A DNA stretch of 8,621 nt from DTU015 sp964406505. GTDB taxonomy: Bacteria > Bacillota > Sulfobacillia > Fermentithermobacillales > Fermentithermobacillaceae. This document shows positions 1 through 5,283 of this stretch, piece by piece (within the stretch, counting starts at the first letter, position 1; every line of letters begins with the position of its first letter). The stretch is from NCBI GenBank assembly GCA_964406505.1, contig CAYORX010000042.1, forward strand, positions 1-8,621, in the 5' to 3' direction. Both the position numbers and the translations under genes were made by a program. The notes beneath the pieces were generated by a model, which saw only the letters and a list, made by a program, of their open reading frames with translations, was not told where the DNA came from and did no database searches.

Positions 1-308
1 TTAGACGCCACATGTTCGGTGAACGATTTATAATCGGCGTTAGAGATGTGTTTGTCTTTGGCCGTGCTCGTGCTTGGAGCAGCACCTGCCGGGTTTGTCT
101 GATCATGCGTGACATCATGGGGGTTATCCTTGTCTTCTATATGGCTTTCAAGCCCCGCCCCCGCCTCAATCATATCTCTTAGGTAGTGGTCGTTATCCAA
201 AAGTTGTTGAGGTTGAATATTAACAATACTTGCATCAACGGGATCACTCGTGTCTATACGGCGAATCGACTCGTGAAAGCCATTGGTCTCTCTTATAAGT
301 CCACTCAT
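1..308 (-). CDS. Tail-fibre-like protein, N-terminal part (runs off left edge)
   Basis: The reading frame opens with ATG at 308 and stays open for 102 codons to the window edge; the TTA at 1-3 is not an in-frame stop, so the gene continues outside. The protein starts MSGLIRETNGFHESIRRIDT. Residues near 60-70 read HIEDKDNPHDVT, matching the H-I-x-D-x-x-N-P-H-x-V-T motif I know from tail fibre and receptor-binding proteins of Bacillota phages, where it is often repeated along the shaft. It is followed by a Gly/Ala/Pro/Ser/Thr-rich linker and KDKHISNADYKSFTEHV. A strong ribosome site (AAGGAGG) lies 6 bases before the ATG, and an extended -10 promoter just upstream suggests it can be transcribed on its own. 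Most likely a host-recognition fibre; receptor unknown. The fibre assignment rests on one motif and position. Confidence 0.8.
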   Translation of the reverse strand, partial: MSGLIRETNGFHESIRRIDTSDPVDASIVNIQPQQLLDNDHYLRDMIEAGAGLESHIEDKDNPHDVTHDQTNPAGAAPSTSTAKDKHISNADYKSFTEHVAS

Positions 309-334
309 GATAGGCCTCCTTCCCTTACAAATTT

Positions 335-346
335 ATTATATCACAA
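335..346 (-). promoter_or_regulatory. Extended -10 promoter for the left-edge fibre gene
   Basis: On the minus strand this reads TTGTGATATAAT: a perfect TATAAT (340-335) preceded by TG and one base, the extended -10 pattern of housekeeping sigma factors. No good -35 box is seen at 16-18 bases, which extended -10 promoters can do without. The expected start is close to 328, giving a short leader with the AAGGAGG site and ATG at 308. The same 12 bases occur at 3504-3515. Confidence 0.6.
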
Positions 347-358
347 AGGATCTATCTT

Positions 359-538
359 TTACCTCAGCCCTTTTTTAGGGCGTTCTGCATCTGAAAGATA
401 AAACGGGAGTCCGGTAATTTCATTTATACTTATTTCTCCGGATATCGGAATTCCGGAGTAGGTCACTGATGAGATCATCAAGAAAACCAGCAGCAGAACC
501 AGCGTCAGTAAAAGGCTTCGGTTCATCCGGGTAATCAA
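359..538 (-). CDS. Small overlapping membrane ORF (59 aa), possible partner of the 110-aa protein
   Basis: This frame begins inside the 110-aa gene and extends 61 bases past its stop. I chose TTG at 538 as start because GGGGAGG (554-548) sits 9 bases upstream; an ATG at 526 is an alternative with no ribosome site, and a TTG at 556 would place that site inside the gene. The product has a basic N-terminus (ITRMNR), a strongly hydrophobic stretch at about residues 9-22 (LLLTLVLLLVFLMI), then a short tail rich in Gly, Ile, Ser and Pro ending RPKKGLR. The layout, a membrane/coiled-coil gene overlapped out of frame by a short membrane gene, resembles Rz/Rz1 spanin pairs. Against that, there is no cysteine anywhere, so no lipobox, and spanins belong to diderm hosts. 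It may also be a chance frame; codon support is limited by the short length. Confidence 0.42.
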   Translation of the reverse strand: MITRMNRSLLLTLVLLLVFLMISSVTYSGIPISGEISINEITGLPFYLSDAERPKKGLR

Positions 539-752
539 TTTGCTCCGCCTCCCCAATTTCTTGATCGTGTCTGTCTTTCACACTTTCATAATTTTCAAGC
601 GCTTCATCAGCTTGTGTCCTACCCTCTTTGACCTTTTTTTTCGCCGATTTCAAATCTCCGCTTAATCTTCGCGGCATACTTAAGATCAGCGCCAATACAG
701 AGAGCAAAAAAATCAAAAACAGCAGACCATACCCCTTTAACTTTTCCCACAT
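420..752 (-). CDS. Small membrane-anchored coiled-coil protein (110 aa)
   Basis: The product starts MWEKLKGYG and has one membrane segment at residues 10-25 (LLFLIFLLSVLALILS). Basic residues flank it on both sides (K4, K6 before; RR at 28-29 after), so topology is uncertain; N-in with the rest outside is my guess. Residues 31-70 are a highly charged Lys/Glu/Asp/Gln stretch likely to form a helix or coiled coil (KSAKKKVKEGRTQADEALEN), then an acidic-proline linker (DYPDEPKPF) and a short amphipathic C-terminal helix. It starts 3 bases after the propeller gene's stop; its ribosome site (AAGGGGG) lies in that gene's last codons, so translation is probably coupled. I recognise no family. One-membrane-segment plus coiled coil is the shape of an inner-membrane spanin or a lysis accessory protein, but nothing here proves lysis. 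Confidence 0.82.
   Translation of the reverse strand: MWEKLKGYGLLFLIFLLSVLALILSMPRRLSGDLKSAKKKVKEGRTQADEALENYESVKDRHDQEIGEAEQIDYPDEPKPFTDAGSAAGFLDDLISDLLRNSDIRRNKYK
548..554 (-). promoter_or_regulatory. Internal ribosome-binding site candidate
   Basis: GGGGAGG within the 110-aa gene, 9 bases before the TTG at 538. It decides the proposed start of the overlapping small ORF. The same bases encode Gly-Glu-Ala in the host frame, so the match could be incidental. Confidence 0.4.
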
Positions 753-755
753 TAT

Positions 756-3143
756 TTAACCCCCTTCTTGAATTACGTAGACACCAACGTCTAGGCCGAG
801 CGGGATGACAAGCGACTTTGCCCGCGAACGTGATGGAGGTCCTTCTTGCGGTTCCTCTAACTCAGGTCTATTTAATTCCGGGAGGTCGTCTTCTCCATCA
901 TTGTAAAAGTAAGCCTGCAACCCTTCCCCTGGGACTAATACAACCTGACCTAATCTTATCCACCATAACGGGAATATACCATCAAAAAGGTTATCTCTAG
1001 CCCACTCGTCAGTAGTTCCATCTAATGTCATAAAAGCAGGATCTTCATATCTGTTACGGTAATTGTAATAATCCCCCATATATACGCTATTACCAAACCA
1101 ACTAAGGTTCACTTCATGGGAATGTGGGTAGTCTGGGTCTGGAAGTAAGTGCGTTATGTCGTAAGTTTCTTTTGTGTCTAAATCATAGACTACTAGATTT
1201 ACGGTTCCTGTATTAATATCCATACCAACGCCTACAACTTTTCTCCTATCTCCTGAATAGGCTACAACTATCATAGGCGCCCCCTCTAATAGACTTCCTT
1301 CTTTCGAAAATTCACCGTTCTCCCAAACCCATGTCTCTACTTCCATGGTAAGTAGATCTATTAGCACGAAATAGGTTTTGTCTCCCAGAGGTAATGTGTT
1401 CGCTAGCACCTTATCTCTAAATTCAGTTATCTTAATTGGATCATCTGTTCCCTCATTAACCAGAGTTTCTAGATTTAGTTTGTAATAGTTTGCCTGCAAT
1501 TCCGGAGTGTCAGGATTTTCTGGGTCGGGTGGGTTTTCGGGGTCTACTGTAATTTCTAGGTTGTAGGCCATGATCGTCTCCCCATCTAGAAAGGTGACGC
1601 CTGCAAGGTTTTCTAGTCCGGGGATGTGGTCTCCTATTATATCTCTGGCTTCTAATATCTGTCTGTACTCAGAACCTTCTTTGACGAATACATAACTTGA
1701 CTCACTGCTCGTCAGTATCATATATTCTCCATCTACACCAAAATCTACCCCTATCCTATCCTGGAACTCTTCTTGGCTGATCCCCTCTAAATCTACTTCT
1801 AAAGCGTGCTCAAAAAGCCCTTGTGAAGACTTCTTCTCGAAGATTAGGAATTTGAGATGAAACTCTTCAGGGTCTTGTTCCCAGTACTTAGTCACCAAGC
1901 CTAAAATATTTTCATTTTTACTCATCCATATGTGAGTGTTCGAAGGGTCCCAATTGTCATCTTTTAATGTTTGATGTATGACGTCGTGATCTTTCTCAAC
2001 GTACTCCCCTGACTCCCACTCTAGTATCTTAAATCCTTTGGTTTTTGTTCCTGCTATAAGATAGGTTCCATGCTCTGAACCCCATACATACTCTATTAAA
2101 CTCGGATAACCCAACACAGGTGTCAGGTCTTGTATGCTCTGGAGTCTAGTGTCCCCTTCTGGTTGTTTTATAGGATCTACTTCACTCAAATCAAAGTGGT
2201 TTACTTCATTTCCAGGACCTCCTATGTAAAGGGTGTCCTCAATCCAGCAGTAACCCCTCACATTAGTTTCGGGTGGGGCGTTAACTTCTGCTACTAAAAC
2301 TCCACTGAAAACATCATAAACATATAGGATTTCTCCTGTGCTGTAACTTACAGAGACTCCTATAAACTTACCATCATCTGAGATTAGCTCTGTCCAGTCT
2401 CTTCCATCTCTCTGAAACACCATCTCTTCTTTATCTACATCCCAAACTTGTACTGACATGTCTCCTGCAGAAGGTGAGTCATCTATCATTATAAATGTGT
2501 CATCCTCAGACCACTGAAGACCTGATACGTAAGTCCTCCTCTTTCTAAACTCTCTTTGTAACTCTTTCACTATCGTTTCAGAACTTCTTTCCCAAATCCT
2601 AAGAGGTATATAGCTTCCTCCTGCTGCTATCTTTGTTCCATCATTGGACCAAGAAGCAACTAAGTGTAAATTAGAGGTTGCTCCTTCTTCCGTTTCCTGA
2701 TCCTCTCCGAAAGTTGTAATAACTTGGGCTGTGTCTGGGTCATAAATAAGTATCTCTTTGGAGTTGTAGGTTACCAGAATCTCCTCTCCTGTAAGGGGGT
2801 TAAATTCTGCAGTCCGTATGGTCTCAAGCCCTGTGTCTATATTATGAATAATGTCGCCTGTCTCAAAGTCGAATATTACTAAAGAGCTAGCACACGCTAT
2901 GAGTAGTCTTGTATGTTGGGGATTTATGTCTGCTATATACCTCATATAGTAAATAGAGGGTACATGATTGAATACTTTAGCCTCTTCCGTTTCTATATTA
3001 TAAGCTACAATCGAGTTTCGATTTACTCTAATCAAGAGAAATTTATTGTCTCTCGATTTAGCTATATTGTCTATATCTTTGGACCCCACTTCTGGGATTT
3101 GTAAGGTTCCTTCAACTTGATCTATAACTGAAACCCATCTCAT
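756..3143 (-). CDS. Double beta-propeller (WD40/YVTN-like) protein, 795 aa
   Basis: The protein is built of repeated blades ending in hydrophobic-x-hydrophobic-[FYW]-D-x-x-[ST]-G/x motifs. In the first half I count seven: SIVAYNIETEE (44), LVIFDFETGD (88), ILIYDPDTAQ (131), LRIWERSSET (181), VQVWDVDKEE (231), LYVYDVFSG (273) and VNHFDLSE (314). The second half, about 345-755, gives roughly seven weaker ones, for example FKILEWESGE, LKFLIFEKK, SYVFVKEGS, LVVYDLDTKE, so two propellers in tandem are likely. A Pro/Glu/Asp-rich loop sits at 534-549 and a Pro/Arg-rich linker near 765-775. There is no signal peptide, membrane segment or enzyme motif. Start: ATG at 3143 with GAGGAGGT 7 bases upstream. 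Propellers of this kind mediate binding; here a virion decoration or adhesin is plausible. Arginine is mostly AGA/AGG and the gene seems more AT-rich than the fibre genes, suggesting separate origin. The C-terminus (DVGVYVIQEGG) echoes the 489-aa fibre's DVGVWIIREQ. Confidence 0.88.
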   Translation of the reverse strand: MRWVSVIDQVEGTLQIPEVGSKDIDNIAKSRDNKFLLIRVNRNSIVAYNIETEEAKVFNHVPSIYYMRYIADINPQHTRLLIACASSLVIFDFETGDIIHNIDTGLETIRTAEFNPLTGEEILVTYNSKEILIYDPDTAQVITTFGEDQETEEGATSNLHLVASWSNDGTKIAAGGSYIPLRIWERSSETIVKELQREFRKRRTYVSGLQWSEDDTFIMIDDSPSAGDMSVQVWDVDKEEMVFQRDGRDWTELISDDGKFIGVSVSYSTGEILYVYDVFSGVLVAEVNAPPETNVRGYCWIEDTLYIGGPGNEVNHFDLSEVDPIKQPEGDTRLQSIQDLTPVLGYPSLIEYVWGSEHGTYLIAGTKTKGFKILEWESGEYVEKDHDVIHQTLKDDNWDPSNTHIWMSKNENILGLVTKYWEQDPEEFHLKFLIFEKKSSQGLFEHALEVDLEGISQEEFQDRIGVDFGVDGEYMILTSSESSYVFVKEGSEYRQILEARDIIGDHIPGLENLAGVTFLDGETIMAYNLEITVDPENPPDPENPDTPELQANYYKLNLETLVNEGTDDPIKITEFRDKVLANTLPLGDKTYFVLIDLLTMEVETWVWENGEFSKEGSLLEGAPMIVVAYSGDRRKVVGVGMDINTGTVNLVVYDLDTKETYDITHLLPDPDYPHSHEVNLSWFGNSVYMGDYYNYRNRYEDPAFMTLDGTTDEWARDNLFDGIFPLWWIRLGQVVLVPGEGLQAYFYNDGEDDLPELNRPELEEPQEGPPSRSRAKSLVIPLGLDVGVYVIQEGG
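757..777 (-). repeat. Left copy of 21-bp direct repeat bracketing the propeller cassette
   Basis: The core on the minus strand is ATTCAAGAAGGGGGTTA. It matches 3475-3495 at 19 of 21 positions. Here it encodes the last residues (VIQEGG) and stop of the propeller protein and also supplies the ribosome site of the 110-aa gene, whose ATG comes four bases after the repeat. Confidence 0.7.
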
Positions 3144-3172
3144 CTACATAACCTCCTCTACTATCTCTGTCT

Positions 3173-3325
3173 TTAGAATACTATCATATAAGAATATTCG
3201 TCTCTTTGATACTCGGCTCTCGTGTTAGGCATTGTGTTGTCTAGAATCTCAAGATCTCCTACATTATTAACTTCTTCAGGTAAAGCTGCTTCTAGATCTT
3301 GATCTACTTCAGGTTTAAGTTCCAT
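3173..3325 (-). CDS. Small acidic protein of unknown function (50 aa)
   Basis: ATG at 3325 follows GAGGAG, which forms the last codons of the 46-aa gene before it; only 4 bases separate that stop from this ATG, so the two are probably translationally coupled. The product begins MELKPEVDQDLEAALPEEV and is strongly acidic in its first half, with a Tyr-rich end (AEYQRDEYSYMIVF). There is no membrane segment, cysteine or recognisable motif. A stretch NNVGDLEILDN loosely resembles NVNDLKKIKN in the preceding 46-aa protein, so the two may be diverged relatives, but that is weak. The propeller gene starts 29 bases downstream with its own ribosome site. Could also be decayed remains of a larger gene. 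Confidence 0.6.
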   Translation of the reverse strand: MELKPEVDQDLEAALPEEVNNVGDLEILDNTMPNTRAEYQRDEYSYMIVF

Positions 3326-3329
3326 ATTA

Positions 3330-3470
3330 TCACTCCTCTTCCCGCTCCAAAAGATCTATATCGTTCTTCAAAAGAAAATGGGCATCCGGATAGTTTTTAA
3401 TCTTTTTTAGATCGTTGACATTATAAATCTCATAAGGACTTTGGGTAGTCCCGTTTCCATGTTCAAACAT
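3330..3470 (-). CDS. 46-aa protein resembling the module that precedes GLUG repeats
   Basis: ATG at 3470 follows AGGGGG with an 8-base spacer. The product starts MFEHGNGTTQSPYEIYNVND and continues through KKIKNYPDAHFLLKNDIDL to an EREEE end. The pattern G-T-x-x-x-P-Y-x-I-x-N-x-x-x-L-x-x-I...H-F-x-L-x-N-D-I-D-L is one I know from bacterial surface and phage proteins, where it forms a short module just ahead of GLUG or other beta-repeat domains. Here the frame stops straight after the D-I-D-L motif, so this is either a minimal free-standing version or what remains of a longer fibre gene. It is the first gene after the promoter at 3504-3515 and the palindrome behind it, and opens the unit leading to the propeller gene. 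Function unknown; the family resemblance is from memory. Confidence 0.68.
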   Translation of the reverse strand: MFEHGNGTTQSPYEIYNVNDLKKIKNYPDAHFLLKNDIDLLEREEE

Positions 3471-3474
3471 CACC

Positions 3475-3495
3475 TAACCCCCTGCTTGAATTTCG
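3475..3495 (-). repeat. Right copy of 21-bp direct repeat bracketing the propeller cassette
   Basis: Core ATTCAAGCAGGGGGTTA on the minus strand, 19 of 21 identical to 757-777 and in the same orientation. Read in the matching frame it would encode AEIQAGG and a stop (TAG), like the tail of a lost gene, although no gene ends here now. It provides the ribosome site of the 46-aa gene. Confidence 0.7.
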
Positions 3496-3503
3496 GCAAC
3501 TTA

Positions 3504-3515
3504 ATTATATCACAA
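3504..3515 (-). promoter_or_regulatory. Extended -10 promoter for the propeller unit
   Basis: Minus strand TTGTGATATAAT: TATAAT at 3509-3504 with TG one base upstream. It shares all 12 bases with the promoter at 335-346. The -35 region falls within the palindrome at 3513-3546 and has no consensus hexamer. Expected start near 3497, about 27 bases before the 46-aa gene's ATG. Confidence 0.6.
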
Positions 3516-3546
3516 GAAGGCGATTTACATGTAGATCGCCTTCTTG
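3513..3546 (-). terminator. Strong palindrome after the 560-aa fibre gene, probable terminator
   Basis: Arms CAAGAAGGCGAT and ATCGCCTTCTTG pair perfectly over 12 bp; the 10-base centre itself contains the palindrome TACATGTA, so the whole 34-bp element is symmetrical apart from one central mismatch. It begins 10 bases after the 560-aa gene's stop, where a terminator is expected. The 3' arm is U-rich (CCUUCUUG) but no run of U follows; it leads directly into the -10 promoter. It could instead, or also, be a binding site for a dimeric regulator covering that promoter. Confidence 0.6.
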
Positions 3547-3556
3547 TCGGCCTTAT

Positions 3557-5239
3557 TTATTTTTGATGTTTCTTTGAAATCATTTTCTGGACAAATACGT
3601 AGGGGTCAGAAACTCCTGCAATTGATATGCCTGCATAAGTTACCGCCTTATCATAAAGCGCTAGTTCGCCTTTTTCGTAAATAATTCTAAGTGTAGTCTC
3701 TTTTTTATCGGGATCTACCACTTGAAACCGAATGGTTAAAGATGTATCTCTAACACCTTGCGAGATATAGGTGACCATAAACTTACTGGCCGGAGTCGAC
3801 TCAAAATACATGTTAAAATCTTGCTCTAACCTTGTTTGTATAATAAAAGTCGTTGACAAATCGCTGATAAACCGCTGCAGGGCTTCAAATTTGAGGGTGA
3901 GTTCTATTTGTTCTATACCCTGTGCAGCAAAGTCTATCCGCAAGTCTTTGGCCGGCATCGCGGCAAATTCAATTGTGAAATCTGCCTTATTTGGTTTTTG
4001 GGAGATAAAATCAATTGCAAAAAGATTATCGGCCTGCGCCCGGGCACCGAATAGGATGGGTAAACTAGTATTTGGCATGGCGCTATATGAAATGTTAAAG
4101 AAGTTTTTATCGGTTGCTTGCTTAGCCAGTTGAATGGGAATGGTGCTCATGCCCCTTGCCCGGGCCGAAAAGTTTAGGGTTAAATCATTGACACTAAGTG
4201 CGGTGTAGTTAATTTCCAACCCGGATTCACGCTCGGCCTGTATGCCGAAATTGATGGCAAAGATTGTTTCACCGTCATCTTGTGCGGTGTAACCAAGTTG
4301 TAAATCCTTATAATGTGCAACAGTATAGCCGACGTTAAATAAGTGTTCACCCTCATCTTGGATGCCGAAATTTAACTTAAGATCAGATGTGGGGATACCG
4401 TCCCAAGCAATGGCCCAATCATTAAACAGGGTGCCCGCAAATTCAAGGGGGAACGTACATTCCCCTTCGGCTTTTGCCGTATAGCCGAGGGCCAACTCGT
4501 TGAAGTTGCGGCCCTGCGCGCCGAATGTGAGATTAAATTCGGATTCAACCGGAGTCTGAGCGGTGTAACCAATGGTAAATGTCGGTTCAGCCATATATTC
4601 AATCAAAAGGTGGTTTGACAATCTAAAGTTTATAGGCAATGTTGTAAGCCCATAGGGCAGAGTCGATTCCCAATTTATTGAAAATGTGTGGACAGCGCTT
4701 GCCTGCGCCCCAAAGCCGATATCAAAATATGCGCCCGCAACTTCCCTAAATGCCTCAAGATTAATGTAGGCTACTTCTATATAGGCGGCATTGCCGCTTT
4801 CTCTTCCCCAAAACCGCTGCGTCTCCAGACTTTTAAGCACATAACCGCTATGCAGGTGATCGATAACGTCAATTTCAATCACTTGTTTATCTAGCTGAAA
4901 GGTAGTCAAATGTGTTGTTTCTAGAGGTCGGTTAGCATGGGTGATGCCTGTTTCTGTCCATTCATCGGATTCAATTAAATGAAGTTCTGCTTCCCCGCCT
5001 CTCGGGGTGCCGGCAACGTTGATTACAAGTTTTGCGTAGACAAACTCCTCTTCCGGGAGTTCGGAAAGATCAAAGCCTAAAAAAGACTCGTAGCGTTCGC
5101 CCGTTAAAAGATCGTGCGTATCGCCATAGTTTAGAGTCGGTACCGAAGAATTCGTAAAGGCATCTTTGACAACAGGAAATCGCAGCACAAGATGCGGGGG
5201 CGGTAAGATGTCAAATTTTCCACGGATGAAATTATTCAT
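3557..5239 (-). CDS. DNRLRE-domain fibre-like protein with beta-strand repeats (560 aa)
   Basis: Residues about 20-165 match the DNRLRE / CBM96-type beta-sandwich family by three signatures: RFPVVKDAF at the start, W-T-E-T-G-I-T-x-A-N-R-P at 94-105 and FWGRESGNAAYIEV at 143-156. Such domains are found in cell-surface and virion proteins and may bind glycans. Residues about 170-507 consist of roughly 26 tandem units of 12-14 residues with the pattern [FL]-x-[IL]-x-[FY]-x-A-Q followed by a polar turn, for example LQLGYTAQDDGETI and LRIDFAAQGIEQIE. Alternating hydrophobics suggest one beta strand per unit, so a solenoid or long beta sheet shaft. The last 50 residues differ from the paralog and end in a basic KKHQK. 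Start: ATG at 5239 with GGAG 8 bases upstream. Upstream lies its 489-aa paralog; a palindrome follows. Probably a tail fibre or decoration; ligand unknown. Confidence 0.87.
   Translation of the reverse strand: MNNFIRGKFDILPPPHLVLRFPVVKDAFTNSSVPTLNYGDTHDLLTGERYESFLGFDLSELPEEEFVYAKLVINVAGTPRGGEAELHLIESDEWTETGITHANRPLETTHLTTFQLDKQVIEIDVIDHLHSGYVLKSLETQRFWGRESGNAAYIEVAYINLEAFREVAGAYFDIGFGAQASAVHTFSINWESTLPYGLTTLPINFRLSNHLLIEYMAEPTFTIGYTAQTPVESEFNLTFGAQGRNFNELALGYTAKAEGECTFPLEFAGTLFNDWAIAWDGIPTSDLKLNFGIQDEGEHLFNVGYTVAHYKDLQLGYTAQDDGETIFAINFGIQAERESGLEINYTALSVNDLTLNFSARARGMSTIPIQLAKQATDKNFFNISYSAMPNTSLPILFGARAQADNLFAIDFISQKPNKADFTIEFAAMPAKDLRIDFAAQGIEQIELTLKFEALQRFISDLSTTFIIQTRLEQDFNMYFESTPASKFMVTYISQGVRDTSLTIRFQVVDPDKKETTLRIIYEKGELALYDKAVTYAGISIAGVSDPYVFVQKMISKKHQK
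3719..4732 (-). repeat. About 26 tandem 12-14-residue beta-strand repeats (coding)
   Basis: Protein-level repeat in the 560-aa protein. The consensus is one aliphatic/aromatic residue, x, I/L, x, F/Y, x, A, Q, then 5-7 polar residues. Units are well diverged and I see no exact DNA repeats, so the array is old rather than freshly expanded. Confidence 0.8.
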
Positions 5240-5240
5240 A

Positions 5241-5263
5241 AGATCACTCCATTATATTGGATT
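5241..5263 (-). repeat. Leader repeat before the 560-aa gene (copy of 6755-6777)
   Basis: Twenty-three bases with a single difference from 6755-6777. Minus strand includes CCAATATAATGGAGTGATCT and contains the ribosome site GGAG. At 6755-6777 the same bases are the last codons of the 585-aa gene; here they lie between genes, as a leftover of the duplication that produced the second fibre gene. Confidence 0.75.
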
Positions 5264-5283
5264 CACACCTTTGTGATACCACA

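Noticed and set aside
1..3. TTA at the left edge read as a minus-strand TAA stop for the fibre gene
   Set aside because: The frame from ATG at 308 has its codon boundary at 5-3, so this triplet is out of frame and the gene continues past the edge.
366..380. GCCCT/AGGGC hairpin near the end of the small overlapping ORF
   Set aside because: Only 5 bp of stem with an A-rich loop and no following T-run on the minus strand; too weak to call a terminator.
186..401. Plus-strand 71-aa open frame across the left-edge gene start
   Set aside because: It lies opposite the well-supported minus-strand gene with its own ribosome site and promoter, and its composition shows no protein-like features.
4372..4602. 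Minus-strand 76-aa open frame inside the 560-aa gene
   Set aside because: Shifted frame of the repeat region; no ribosome site and low-complexity Leu/Arg/Pro content typical of a shadow.
4784..4798. GCGGCATTGCCGC inverted repeat, also present near 6303 in the paralog
   Set aside because: It encodes the conserved SGNAAY residues of the DNRLRE domain in both genes, so protein conservation explains it.
5251..5256. Perfect TATAAT on the minus strand before the 560-aa gene
   Set aside because: No TG extension or -35 match, and the paired leader copy at 6755-6777 has TACAAT within coding sequence, so this is probably a by-product of the duplicated block.
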